This document shows positions 11,037 through 23,795 of a stretch of DNA of 64,000 nt, piece after piece. A program made the position numbers and the translations under genes. The notes below the pieces were generated by a model that saw nothing but the letters and a program-made list of their open reading frames with translations, had not been told where the DNA came from and ran no database searches. Origin of the DNA: Sipunculus nudus (lineage: Eukaryota > Annelida > Sipuncula > Golfingiida > Sipunculidae); assembly GCA_026874595.1 (NCBI GenBank), contig CM049308.1, positions 51,657,624-51,721,623 of the forward strand, read 5' to 3'. Each line of letters starts with the position of its first letter. Positions within the stretch are counted from its first letter, which is position 1.

Positions 11037-11038
<2 letters not shown>

Positions 11039-11085
<47 letters not shown>
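11039..11085. repeat. (TA)n microsatellite
   Basis: A pure TA run of about 47 bp. G-rich tracts stand nearby at 10865-10877 and 11727-11742. Confidence 0.95.
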
Positions 11086-11090
<5 letters not shown>

Positions 11091-12269
11091 TATACAGAAT
11101 ATGAAATTTAATTCAACTGTGTTTACAGGATAAAAAGTATTTGTAATTATTTACAATTTAAAAACAGGCAGATAGAAGGAAAAACAAAGCAAATTCCAAT
11201 GCCACTGAGGCAGGAGAATAATGAATAAATTTTTGCATTAGATCCTCATTTTTTATTACATCAATTTTTTTCAAGTTTATAAATTTTATTATACATTTTC
11301 AGTATATCATATATATGTGAATATTTATGTTGATTCACAATTCTTAATTGCATCAGAATCTATAGCTAATTTGGTCAGATGACATGACATTATGCACACA
11401 GATGTATTAATTTTTTTTTATAAAATATATTTTTTGAATTTGCAAAACAATATATATCTGAAAAAAAAATTGATTCAGAATTCACAATTCTAAATTGCAC
11501 CTTTATTTATCCATTATTTTGGCTCATATATTATCAAATTATGCCTAATATATTTTAATTAAATGATTTAAATGGAAATTAATGTATTTAATAAGCTACA
11601 TTACCGTTACATGGCAGCCCCTGGATTACTCAAGAAATGTTTTGTACATTGGAATGGAAACAGCTTTATGATTAAAGAAATACAGTTCGAACAAAATCAA
11701 TTATTGCAATACATTTGGTTGGGTTTGGGGGGGGGGGGGGGGCAGAAGGTGGCTAGGGGACATGAGAATATCTGTACACCTGTGACATCAGGGGTGCTGG
11801 ACCAGTAATAAGGTTACCCAGACAGGGCTGTAGTGACCATAAGTGGGCAGCCTGGAAATGAATGTAAATGAATACAATAGAGCCTCTGAATGAAACTTCA
11901 ATAACTAGCCTAATTTTTAGCTTTTATTTTCAAATTTCAGAATTTACCAGATTAATTACTTATGTGTACCTTCTGTGAAAATTAAATCAAATTTACTAAC
12001 AGGAAAAAAGGTGCCATGGCCAAAATAATTGTAAAAAATCACAAAATTCAGATCTAATTTTAGGTATAAAATTGAATCGTGATTAAATGAATTTATATAC
12101 CTTAAAAAAAAGTCTCTAGCTTCAACACTTACCAAGTTAAGTGAGTAAATATCTTTCCTGATTTTTTACAAAAAGGATTATATTTCGGCCCATAACTTTT
12201 ATAAATTAAGTAATTCTGACTTAATTTTGACATGTACATGCAGTCCTTAAGTGTGATAATAGCTTTTTA
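11086..12269. other. AT-rich DNA, possibly interior of an old family A element
   Basis: No gene recognised. It contains a run of about 15 G at 11,728 and an A/T-rich stretch. If the family A ends at 10.0 and 12.5 kb belong together, this is its decayed interior. Confidence 0.35.
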
Positions 12270-12503
12270 ATGGAAAATTGAGGTTTTCCAAAATTTCTCA
12301 AAGGAACAAGGTCACAGTGACCCAGTTTTCGGTTTGGTAGTCTAGATCTTGGGGACATCTAACAGTACGCAAAATTTGGGATTCGTAGATCTAACGGTTT
12401 CCAAACGTGCCAGACTAACGGACGGACGGATGGACGGAGGACGGACAATGGACCACGACTATAGCTCAGATGACTTATATTTATAGTCAGCTGAGCTTAA
12501 AAT
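12270..12503 (-). repeat. Family A repeat, 5' end
   Basis: On the minus strand it begins TTTAAGCTCAGCTGACTATA, then CTGAGCTATAGTCGTGGTCC, then the GTCC-rich block and CGTTAGATCTACGAATCCC. Near 12,309 a GTCACTGTGACC phrase is recognisable. This is the hairpin-bearing 5' end, in reverse orientation. Confidence 0.7.
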
Positions 12504-14990
12504 GATGTGGGAGGACTATCGATTTCAATTTTTTTTATTGAAACTTCTTCTTCTGCAAACTGTTTTTTTGCTAGATCTCCAATATGACTAATTTCCTAAT
12601 CTTAAATGTGAAGACAGTATTATTCCTATACGTCAAAAATTTGCCCCTGATATATGGGTAACCGGGGAGGGATGCATGGTTTAAGACAAGGGGTTGGGGT
12701 GGGAGGCCGGGAGAGGGGAGGCTCCTCTTACTATCGCTCGGCGATTGTTTACATCTACAGTTATTTAGAACACCTGAAACAGTACTAAATATAGCTTAAT
12801 GAAAACATGCAACGAAGCCTCATTGTATGTTTTTTTTCACATTATTTTAGTTATTCTGCACAGTAATTGAATCATTGTAAAGCCATAGAGATGATGACAC
12901 AGTAATCTGGAGTTTTATACCCATGGCCTCTTTACAACATGCACCATGAAGTGTTACTTTGCCTTGAGATATTAAGACGGGTGGTGATATGACATCTAAA
13001 CAATTTTTTCCATAAGTTTTTAAAGGGCCCGGTTCGATCTCTGTAAAGCAAAATTGGGAAATCGAAATAGAACCGAAAGTAATTGTAGGACCTGGCCCAT
13101 AGTTAAGGCGGGGGCTACCATAAAAACCATCCGTCTATGCAGAAGGATTAATAATTAGCATCATTCTTTTCTTATCGATTCCTTCATCTTATATAATACG
13201 TTCATGCAACCAAAGGCCACGTCTTATTATTTGAAATAAACCTCAACATAATCTGAGATTCGCTAAATCCTCACAACTACATTAGACTTACTAGTATTCC
13301 CAGCCCACAGGAATTATATTCTGATAAACACTTTTCAAATACAGAAACAGACAACTCTCAGTGAGCGAACAAGTTCGCTGTATAATCAGCATTGAAGACC
13401 TGTCAGCTTTAGTCATTAGTACAGGGACGTCCACGCGATGACATTGTAAGATGTAATATAGTCTAACGGACAGTAGACGAATGAGGTCTTTGAACAGCAA
13501 CATTACAAAAATCCTGCTATCGTGCATGCTTCTTGACCTACACGATATTTCTTTGTAAATTCTTAACCTTTTATATACCAACATACACCAATATATAGAT
13601 TCGTCCATTTAGCTGACCTATGTCTCCTTCTCCACATAGTTTGGTTGAAATGAATCCATCACTGTACGGCGTAACTCTGCAAAACAAACAAACACGAGTA
13701 AAAACATAACTCTCCTGAAAGACGTAACTGATGGACAGGAGGACAGATGAATACTAGTAATAGTCCAAGTGCACAATCCGTCCAACGTCTTTGCCTGATG
13801 TAATAAACTATAACATGCCAACGGAGCCCCAACATTTTAATCCTTACAAATACGAGGCATAGCGTCACGCCCGATCATACATGATTAAACCGCAACACAG
13901 ACATGTGAAATAATGAAGTACTTTGCCATGAAGGTGTGGGTCAGGGTAGGTCGGCCCATATTCAACTTACAGACAATATTCACCTGTTCCTGTATCGGAT
14001 TGAAGGTTAGGTAAATTTGCTGCCGGTGTACAGATTGGAATTCGATATCAGCGTATTAGTACTAACACCACAGTGAGTAACACCGATTCTAATGCGTATA
14101 CACAACCACGTTACCATGGTAACAACTCATCATAGTTATGAGATACTGATAAAATGAACGGGCAAGTTTCAGACGTCGCCGAAATGTCACATTTCTTTTT
14201 ATTTGATGTTTGTATGGCGATAGCGGTTTGTGAACTACATTCTGCAGCCATGCCAGAAGACTCTATTTACCTTGGACATATAATAATATCTTTGGCAGGG
14301 AGGCAGCGATGAGGTTTCAGTTGAACACTGAACGTGAAACCCAACTCCCTTTGGCCAGTACGTGCAATTATGTGCGTGTCATGGTACCGAGGTCACTGTC
14401 AAAGGGTAACCTCGCGGTCTGTTGAGGCACGGCCATGACATCGACGAAACGAATTCGGCCACAGTGAACATGAAAAGAACAATAAACCCTTCATCCAGGC
14501 TGCACGGCCGTTTAATTACAGGAACGAGCTCAAATTTCAGGCCGACAAATTTCTTATCTAAATTGCAACACGAAATGTCTGAAGTATGTTGAAAATCTGA
14601 CAACTAAGTACGAGGCCAGGACATTCAATATGCTATAACCCCATCTGTCCCTGGCGGGTTTACGCTACCAGCACTGCAGGCTGTCTTAGTGCTGCCGCAG
14701 CACCCGGTAAAGCCCTGCTGGTCGACGAACGCCGCGCATGGCTCAAGCTCCCTCCAAACCCGTGGCCTCACCGGGAAGCTTTTGTGCCATCCTTCTGTCT
14801 TCCTGCGGCTACCCCTACATAACCAGCATGAAATATGCGGTCCCAGCGCGCCCAACGTAATAAAGCCAGGAACAAATATAATATCAAGAGATTCATCTTC
14901 TTTTGGAATATAAAGAGATCTTTCCTTTTTGACAGGATAAGAAACAACGACCAACGTTCCCGCTTGAAGTGCACAGTGGGCGGGGCGTCA
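12504..14990. other. Mixed intergenic DNA with G+C-richer patches
   Basis: No gene recognised. Patches at about 13,300-13,900, 14,150-14,600 and 14,620-14,900 are less AT-rich and look single-copy. Open frames of up to about 109 codons occur on both strands here (for example 14625-14954 on -), but they overlap each other in conflicting frames and show no family motif. Confidence 0.35.
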
Positions 14991-16237
14991 GGATGATTGA
15001 GTTGTCATCCTTGACACAAACATACCGCCTAACCAGTATCTAAGATGGCTTGGCGCCTATTTGCTTGCTCCTCATCACAAGTATTATTATAGATACATGG
15101 ATAAGTGTTTACACGAATACTAAGGAAACTTTGTAATTAGCATTCAAACATTTCTGACTTGAGATAATCTTTAACTGATTTTGGGCTCCGGAGGTCAGGA
15201 ACATACTACCTCGTTATTAGGGGGAAAAAAATGGGGAAAAGAGTGAATAACAAAGATCCTACGTGACAAGATAATTTGAGGTCAGCGTTTTCTTGGTAAT
15301 CCAAACTACACTAGGGTAAATTATTACACGTCAGATCATCGGCGTTTTATTAATAACAATAAGTTTTTATATTAAAGGGGCCTAATCACCTATAAAGCAT
15401 GTTGAATCATCATGAAAAATTAATTCCCTTTGAATTAATCGGTACCTGCCAAAATATTTCCCTAAAACCGCTCGTTTACTTCTGTACAGTGGACCGCACG
15501 GGATCACAAGCGTGGGAAATATATAATATATGTTCAAAATATGTAATATATGTTCCCACTGGCTGAAACATCGCATGCTGCGGTGACTCAGGCCAGGGAC
15601 CCGATAAACGACCTGTGCTACCCGTGTCAATTCCTGGACCTTGTTGCGACAGGTGCTATACAATCAATTTACATGCGGCCCATGGACCGTAATGTCCATC
15701 TAGCAGAGATATATCAGAGGACATGAAGGTCCATGTATGGACATGATTGGACAACTCTTCATTTAGGGATCTGTCGCGCATGCGCTTAAAATAGGACCTC
15801 CGGCCACGCGGCCTTGTTATTGTAAAAAGACACACGTGGACTGTGTTTACTAACACGCAAAACCATAACAAGGTGTTAACTGAGAACGTGTGCTGGGATT
15901 GTTTTGCCTGGAAACTTTTGTATAAAGCTTAAATGAACTGTTAGTGTGAAAGAATAGGCATAATATTGCTCCTGACTATGTCAGTTCAATAATCTTTTCA
16001 ATTTTTTTCGGGTTAAGAATCTAAATAGGGAAAATACATTAAACGAGGTACCCGTGTCAAACAAATGATGAATATAACAACAAAATATAAAATTAGCATA
16101 TTGAGTTCAAAACCCTTTTGGTCCCAAGATGGCACTGTCATCAACCCGACATCCGATGGACGTTTTGACAATCACAGGTATAATATGTATTGGATTATTT
16201 TTTATGATTTATTACGAAGACAAATAAATGAGGGGAA
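14991..16237. other. Unassigned intergenic DNA
   Basis: No gene or repeat family recognised. A short G+C-richer patch lies at about 15,560-15,880. AAAGGGGCCTAATCACC at about 15,374 recalls a MITE end, but no partner end was found. Confidence 0.35.
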
Positions 16238-16330
16238 AATCCTGGGCCGATCCGGGAGTCGAATCCAGGTCGGTGGCGTACAAGTCCGGCGTACCAACCG
16301 CTTCGCTAGAAAAGCAAGCTTCACTAGCGA
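16238..16330 (-). mobile_element. tRNA-derived SINE head or tRNA pseudogene
   Basis: On the minus strand there is an A-box-like TAGCGAAGCGG (complement of 16299-16309). About 35 nt downstream is a B-box-like GGATTCGACTCCC (complement of 16254-16266), then GGCCCAGGATTTT, a T-run that could end pol III transcription. Spacing of the two boxes fits a tRNA. The anticodon stem does not pair well, so it is a tRNA-derived SINE or a decayed tRNA, not a functional gene. Confidence 0.5.
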
Positions 16331-16469
16331 GAGAGTTCGGTCCGCTTTTATGTCACCTCGTAACAGATTTTACAGGAGACTTTCGGATTCTCAGGAATGA
16401 AGTCATTGCATATATTGCATTAGCGGCATTCGGAGGGGAAATTGGGATTGGAAATAATTTAAGTGTAAC

Positions 16470-17625
16470 CTCTTGACTGCATGGTAGACCAGAGCAAAAA
16501 TGTACATCTTGAACTTGAGTGTGGACGTGAGTTAAATGAAACCTCTTGAGCTGAATTGATGCATGGACGCAAGTTAAGTATAATATCTTAAGTTTGGCTG
16601 TGACTGCTCTAATTGGAATGGTGGACGCGAGTCGGGGCAGTTAACTTCTTTATTCATGCTAGTGGACGCGTGTTCAGTATAACTTCTTTATTCGGGCTGG
16701 TGACGCTAGGTCTGTGTAACTTCTTGAACCGGACTGGTGGACGCGAGTTCTGTGTTACTTCTTGAACCGGACTGGTGGACGCGAGTTCTGTGTAACTTCT
16801 TGAACCGGACTGGTGGACGCGAGTTCTGTGTAACTTCTTGAACCGGACTGGTGGACGCGAGTTCAGTGTAACTTTTTGAACCGGACTGGTGGACGCGAGT
16901 TCTGTGTAACTTCTTGAACCGGACTGGTGGACGCGAGTTCTGTGTAACTTCTTTGATCGGGCTGGCGGACGCGAGTTCAGTGTAACTTCTTGAACCGGAC
17001 TGGTGGACGCGAGTTCTGTGTAACTTCTTGAACCGGACTGGTGGACGCGAGTTCTGTGTAACTTCTTTGATCGGGCTGGCGGACGCGAGTTCAGTGTAAC
17101 TTCTTGAACCGGACTGGCGGACGCGAGTTCAGTGTAACTTCTTGAACCGGACTGGTGGCGCGAGTTCTGTGTAAATTCTTGAACCGGACTGTTGGACGCG
17201 AGTTCTGTGTAACTTCTTGAACCGGACTGGTAGACGCGAGTTCTGTGTAACTTCTATGACTGGGCTGGCGGACGCGAGTTCAGTGTAACTTCTTGAACCG
17301 GACTGGTGGAAGCGAGTTCTGTGTAACTTCTTTATTCGGGCCGGTGACGCTATAGGTCTTTGTAACTTCTTTATTCGGGCTGGTGACGCTAGGTCTGTGT
17401 AACTTCTTGAACCGGACTGGTGGACGCGAGTTCTGTGTAACTTCTTTGATCGGGCTGGCGGACGCGAGTTCAGTGTAACCTCTTTAGTTGGGCAAAAGAA
17501 CGCGAGTACAGTGTAACTGCTTGAACCCGACTGGTGGACGCGAGTTAAGTGCAACTTCTTCATCCAGGCTGGTGGAAGCGATTTCTGTGTAACTTCTGTT
17601 TTCATTTTAACCAGGGCCTTGTGGA
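16470..17625 (+). repeat. 38-bp minisatellite
   Basis: About 28 units of 38 bp built on TGGTGGACGCGAGTTCTGTG followed by TAACTTCTTGAACCGGAC. Central units (16,730-17,330) are nearly identical. Variant units with TTTGATCGGGCTGGCGGAC or TTTATTCGGGCTGGTGACG recur in the array, so blocks of units were duplicated together. The edges are degenerate. The 172-codon minus-strand frame at 17129-17647 is only the translated array. Confidence 0.93.
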
Positions 17626-18114
17626 AGGTTAGGCTATGCCTGAACACTATAGAAATATTTTTTTTATAAAGAAAGGTTCTACACTAGTGCCAAACTGTCT
17701 GCATGTGGGTAGCTGGGGTGCCTAGACCCTAATCTCGGAATGGGCTTGGTTACTGGTGCTCTGCTAGATCGTCCGACTTCCCGTCATGAAGTTGGTGCTG
17801 GGCTTTTTGGAGATAACCTGGGAAGGCGTCTTTGACCTCTTTGCGCTCGGCTAGGTGTGGCATCTACAATTATCTTCACAGACATCGGTTTTTTTTTTCT
17901 TCTTACTATAGTCCCCTCCTCTCTTACATCACCTATTGGAACGGGGGAATTAGCTAAAAGTTTAACACGCATGCCGGGTTGCTTCCATTCCACATTCATG
18001 TTCACACGAATCCAATGGAAAGTCCAATTGATGATAAAATTGAAGATTTATTCTGATGAATGTCCATACAATAAAAGTTCATTCCGACAGAACATCATAA
18101 AAAATAATAAAAGG
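17626..18114. other. Unique DNA interrupting the 38-bp minisatellite
   Basis: No gene recognised. Overlapping frames (17784-18005 on - and 17857-18117 on +) have no family motif. Diverged array units flank it on both sides, so it may be an insertion, but no inverted repeats or target duplication were found. Confidence 0.35.
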
Positions 18115-18340
18115 TGACGCGTGGGATTGGTGGACGCGCGTTGACTGCAACCCCTGCGGGAGAGATTGGTGGGCGCCCGCCTGCTGCAACCTCAAGACGA
18201 TAGAGATTGATGGACGCGCGTTGGTTGCAACCTAAAGACGATAACATGGGAAAAAGAAAGGGAACAGGAAACGAGTGTATGCAGATTCGAATGCAAGTTC
18301 ACTGCATCTTCAGGACGACGGGATTGATGGACGTGTCATG
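18115..18340 (+). repeat. Diverged continuation of the 38-bp minisatellite
   Basis: Units such as GATTGGTGGACGCGCGTTGA and GATTGATGGACGCGCGTTGG, followed by TGCAACCT, keep the GGTGGACGCG core of the main array. They are spaced irregularly and strongly diverged. Confidence 0.6.
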
Positions 18341-18759
18341 TTTGCTGCTTCAGGATAATGGAATATGTTCATTTCAACATTAGTTCTATGGTAAACTGCT
18401 TATCATCGTTGGTCGGTTAAAGCTGCTGTGACCTATTGACATTATCAGAGTAATTTGTATAGTTCAGACAATAGCATAAGAGGGTTAAAGGATTTTCAAC
18501 TATAAATCGGTACAAATCGGTACAAAGAAATTGTTTATTCCACCCATTATATGCCTTTATAGGTGTAATTATTTTTTCTACAAAAAAAGAAGTTGAAGTA
18601 AATAAGTGATAAGCATTTTGGTTCGGATTGTCTTTTTTTCGTTAATGAGATATTACAATAATTTAATCGTTTGTTTGAATATACTGAGAATAATTGCTGA
18701 TTTAAGATATTGATTTGTCCGGTAAAGAGATTTGAACAATTGCATTAATGGTCCCTGAA

Positions 18760-19170
18760 CGCCGGGGGACCCATTGTGAACCTTAGCTAAATACACATTC
18801 CTTTGACATAACTGGGCTTCAGATGATGTTTGGCATCCATCTTAGAATCTAAACATTACACGAAGGAGATGCCATGGGCGATTTATTGAGCGCGGTTAGA
18901 TAACAAAGATGTTGTTCTTTTTTATCCCGACAAATCAATAGCGGATAATGAAAATTGGAGACGGCGAGACGCCGCGCAACTCATCTCCGGAGGCTTCTAA
19001 CTGGTTACACAGTAATCTGAGCTGTCTGCCCTGGTTTAATAAACCTGGTCTCTCACTTAATAAATCCCTGCCTTCATCGGTAACCCCCGCCATACCCAGC
19101 CTAGTGCATGAGGTGACGGCTTGTTAATCCCGCGGATACAGCTAGTCGTGATTTGGCTAATTATGAGCTA
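18760..19170. promoter_or_regulatory. Candidate conserved regulatory element
   Basis: Single-copy DNA with clustered factor-like motifs: ATTTATTG (18881), adjacent GATAA and AACAAAG (18899-18908), TTATCCC (18922), GGATAATG (near 18943), TTTAATAAACC (near 19035) and CTAATTATGAG (near 19159). It is less AT-rich than its flanks and has no open frame of note. The regulatory role is inferred. Confidence 0.35.
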
Positions 19171-19639
19171 TGCTTTTTCAACTTGAATGCCTCTGGTTTT
19201 GATTTTACATGTCTTACATTTAATAGGCGCATTTGCAATTCATATAACATCTGCATAATATATTTAACAGTTTGACCGGTCTATATACCGTGTTGCTGGG
19301 AGCTTCCATCGTGTGTTCTCCCGTATAGTTCTCAGTGTCATGTTTATCATGCGATGAAAGTATATAATGTTAGATATTTTGAATACATATACATAACTCT
19401 TTTAGAGATTTCTTGCAAGCCCGATTGTTTGAGATATGCATGCAGTGCCTCTGGTCTCTGCATGCGCTTCCGTTCTCACTGTAGTGAAAATTGCGAGGAT
19501 ACAGATTTTCCTGCATGCATGCTCACTTAGGTAATGATAATTCATAAGAAAAGACGTGTTTGTCATGATTTATGATGGGTGTCTCTCTATAACATCACAA
19601 ATATTCTCGCTCTCACAAACCCATCCTATACTCGAACTT

Positions 19640-20300
19640 CAGGAATGTGCTTCACAGGGGTTTTTTTCGGTCGGTAACTGTCGTGTAATACTCATTCTTT
19701 TCCTTAGGGGTTTCCTCACTTATTTCCTCTCGTGGTTTCCCCTTTTCGTGTCTTCTGCGGTTTCCTCACTCCGTGTCTCCCTTTATTTCTTCACCTCGTA
19801 CCTCCAGTGAATGCTTTCATCACTTCATCACTCCATTGATTTCCTCATGCACTTAGTGCCTCCAGGGATTTCTCGTTTCGTGTCTTTCCTAGTTTTCTCA
19901 CCTTGCATGACTGCTAGGGGTCCACGCTTCAGTCATACTGAAGTTGCCCTCCTTCGTGCCTCCAGTGGCAATGGTTTCCCCTCTTCGTAATTTCCGTGGT
20001 TCCAAAGATGTCGTGCCTTTACTGGTTGTTTCGCCCCTGGGTTTGTCCCATTGTTTCATCACTCTGTACCTCCACTGCATTATTTCCTCACTTTTTGTCT
20101 CCTGTACTTTCCTCACTAAGCGCCTCGATCCAGTGTATGATTTCCACACTTCGTACCTCCATTGCCTAAAGTTCCTTCCTTCTTGTCTAAAGATTGCGTG
20201 GTCTCCTAACTCCGTGCATCAAATGCATTGATTCCTCACTTCGCGCCTCAAGGAGTTACCTTAACTGCGTGTCTCCCTTGGTTTCCTCATTTTGTGAAGG
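19640..20300 (+). repeat. Degenerate pyrimidine-rich minisatellite, about 28 bp
   Basis: Variants of GTTTCCTCACTTCGTGCCTC followed by CAGTG recur throughout, for example around 19,755, 19,800, 19,856, 19,955, 20,066, 20,145 and 20,235. Intervals fit multiples of roughly 27-29 bp. The plus strand is strongly C+T-biased. Frames crossing it (19556-19810 on + and 19898-20149 on -) reflect this bias. Confidence 0.65.
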
Positions 20301-22623
20301 AATGTACGCCTCTCTGCTGTTGCAGTATTCACTTTACATTATCTTTATTCATTGAGGAATATGGTTGTAAAATATAACAATATAGCGGCGAAATAAACCG
20401 TGGCAAATTTTCATACACCATTAAATAAGACCTGCTGCATTAAGGCTTATATGTCCCATGTGTACAGGTAAAGTTGGACGGCCCTCAGAGCAAGAGTGTC
20501 AAGTATCTGATTATATAGGCATCGCGGACAGCTGTACTGGCAATTCGCTCAGTGTACTCCATAAAATATCGTAATACATCCCACTTATCGTGTGTTTTCC
20601 GCTCTATTTATTGTTTGGGTTGTGTTATTAAAAACCTGTTCCTGGGAAATATACGGGCGAGTGTGATAATAAGACTTACATAAAACTCGGAATAAATAAT
20701 AATAGTCGTTCATCTGCACTCAACTAACAAGTTCAACTGAGTGTGCCGAGTTTTGGAACTTTGTAATCAACTTCACTACAGTTAGTCGTTTTGACGTATT
20801 TAAACTTTCACGTTGATACATTTGTCTAAATAATATTTAAGAATTTTTTTAAAGAATTACACCGTTCATAAACAAAGCCAGACTTTTATTCGTCTCTTTT
20901 TTTACAAAAAAAAATATTGTACGGAAAGGGATAAAGATAGTCAGAAGCGAGTTGAGAAAAACGCACCATATAAATATACAAAAAAGCAAACAAACATGAA
21001 GTACGTGTTCAGTATATGACTGCATGTGCATGGCTCATGCTGGTAAATAATATAACAAATCTGCTCCCCAAAACAAAGCGTCTTTCGTAGACGGTCACGA
21101 GTGGTGACGAGTAAACGATGCTATTGCCGAACTGTAAAACTTGCATGTGAGTGAAACGATAAATCATATGGCTTTTTTATGCTTTGTTCATTCAAAATGA
21201 AACTTATAGAATTATACATTAATATAATATCTGCATTTTAAAATATGTATGAACATTAGTGTCAAATGAAAAAAAAAGATCTTGCACACAAACACGTAAA
21301 AAGAGACCCGCATCGTGCATATGACACTGTGATGGACTTACCCAGTTAATATATACGAAACAAAGAAAATATTACGGAAATTTTACACGAGCAAAGGTTT
21401 ATGCGACTGAAGTGGAACACAAAAAGCTGTAAAAGGCTATATATAAGCCATAAGGTACACCTGCTCGGAATGTATATTTCCTAGATTTATGAGATAAATT
21501 GTGAGTATATATACTAGTATGTGTGTGTATGTGTATGTGTGTATGCATGTATGTATATGTGTGTGTAGGTGTAATTCTGTGTGTGCCGATTTATATTATA
21601 TAATAAGATCGGTTTTTAATTTCTCAATGCACAAAAACACTGGCCGACTTGCAACAATATGACGGTTCAGGCGCTCTCAGAGCCATTTTTTTTTTGTTCT
21701 GTAAAACCACACGTCAGACCTGTATACGGTGGTCTAAGTTCTTCTAAAAGTCACACCTGCCCTTAACTTACAATGGCGCAGGTGTCACAGGCACCAGTTG
21801 GCTGTAATCGTTTTGAAAATATGTCAGTGGTTGAAAAATTGCCCTGGTGTAAGGATCCTGTTGACCGGGCCTTGGGCTAGGGGAGCGGGCTACTGAGCAA
21901 GGCATCTGGTCAGCTCAGGGTCCCAGTGAGATGTCGCTCGGTATATACAACATGGGCACATTGTTTCTGAGTCAGGGCAGACACAGGGTGACAGACCACC
22001 GCTCCAATATTGGCCATATTTCACCCCGCGTCGTGACCTTAGCCACAAGGTTGACCTCTGGTCGCACGGAGCTTTTGTTTTCGGCGGCCACTTGGACAAA
22101 CTGGGCAGGAAGGTCATCGTTTCCAGAAAGACACATCACTTCTCCCCACAGCGCGCTTTTCACCCCTACTCGACCATGGCCAATGGCAAGATGGCCGACC
22201 CCCGGCCATGCCGGCGAACATTAACATTATTAATTATTTATTTAATGAAATATCCAGAGGCGAACCACACTAGGTTCTAAGTATTTTAATACTGGAGGCA
22301 GAAATGACAATACTACTCATTTAAACACAAAACTAAAACAGACGCATGTTTAACATATTTATAGAGAATCTTTGCTGTAGAAGTACCTGTATTTTTTGGA
22401 AACATGAGTTTCTTGTGAAAAATGTTATTCGACATCGATTCGTAAATATTTTTGGGATCACTATAGGCTCTTTCACTTCCTAGCTTTTAGAAAAATGAAA
22501 CTGTATGGGAAGAAACAAAAATAGTAGTGAATCAAAGTGGAAATATAAAAGTTGACAAGTTGACATATTTTTTATTGTTCCCTGGTACATATGCGCCCGT
22601 AATAGATGAAATAAATAAGGTAA
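20301..22623. other. Intergenic DNA without recognised gene
   Basis: It contains a GT-rich patch (21,515-21,590) and a G+C-richer patch at 21,840-22,220 with conflicting short frames on both strands. No family motif, splice-bounded exon or repeat unit is recognised. Confidence 0.35.
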
Positions 22624-22693
22624 ATATTATTGTTATTATTATTGTCATTATTATTGTCATTATTATTATCATAATTTTATTTGTATAATTATA

Positions 22694-22767
<74 letters not shown>

Positions 22768-22768
22768 C
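22624..22768. repeat. (TTA)n microsatellite
   Basis: Imperfect then pure TTA/ATT trinucleotides; the pure run is 22695-22767. The poly-Asn minus-strand frame across it is an artefact. Confidence 0.95.
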
Positions 22769-23752
22769 ACTGTGAACGCGAATAATCTGCAAATCGTACA
22801 TCAATGAGGTTTGGCCAAAATGTATCATTCTCCAGAGAAAAAAAATAATCAGACAGCGTGCATGCTCCGGAAATAATCTAACAGATATCGACATGCATTA
22901 TTAGTATAAGTTGTGACGGTCCACGTCACTCGTTTATTATCGCCCTGTAATGTCTGTGATAGTAATCTATAAACTACGGTTTTACAATCATAATGTGTTA
23001 AGGATATCCACAGCTGGCGACCTGTTACGCTGAGGGCTATATTAACTGGCTACATCTGGTTATATATAGCTTTAATAAATGTGTATTTCATCAAAGAGTC
23101 TACCATACTATTTGGTATCCACACCCTTAATGCACACATGCTGCATGGGATAGCAATAGAATACTCCATATGAAAGACATGTACCTATACTATGTAGACT
23201 CTATACGTGGTTTATACGTTCTCTGGTCAATAAGTCACCACTACACTTATATGTGCTTTGTGAATCACAAGTTTTAAAATAGTTATACCTGTCTGTATTT
23301 CAGCGATTCTTTTAAATATCATTAACCACCTATAAACACACCAAGAGTATAACCTTCATGAAAATTGTCTATATGAATGTAAACATTTGCATTCATATAA
23401 GATTTCGAAACGGAAATATATTCATATAGATCGATTAGATTTTCAGTTGTAACTTATTTAAAAAAAGTGTAAATTTCATTATTTTAGTCCTTTCTCTTGT
23501 ATGAAACAACTTCGAGTGACAGTTTGTACTTTTAAAAGCATAAATACTGGTTTTCTTTACCTTGTAACATTAACAAATTGAAAATACACATACCAACATA
23601 TTATAAGTTTTCCTACCCACCCCAAACAGCCATTTACATGTTTGTGTAGAGATTTATCTGATTTTTTTTTATCACCAAGGCAATCCTGTTAATGTGCAGT
23701 TTTAATTAATGATTAAAAGCTCTTTCTAAAACCTTAACAGATTATAACAACA

Positions 23753-23795
<43 letters not shown>

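Noticed and set aside
13020-13110. Short element with AAGGGCCCGGTTC and GACCTGGCCC ends
   Set aside because: The inverted match is short and imperfect, and no convincing target duplication could be found.
14625-14954. 109-codon minus frame in a G+C-rich patch
   Set aside because: Overlapping frames on both strands in conflicting phases, no family motif and no splice signals.
16730-17330. CRISPR-like regular repeats
   Set aside because: Units are contiguous with no unique spacers, and the DNA is eukaryotic in character.
17129-17647. 172-codon minus-strand frame with repeated SKKLHRTRVHQSGS-like peptides
   Set aside because: It is the translated 38-bp minisatellite: the period is not a multiple of three, so the peptide repeats only every three units, and no flanking gene signal exists.
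21890-22280. Several frames in the G+C-rich patch at 22 kb
   Set aside because: They conflict in phase on both strands, and none shows a recognisable domain or exon boundaries.
22532-22894. Poly-asparagine minus-strand frame
   Set aside because: Produced by the (TTA)n microsatellite.
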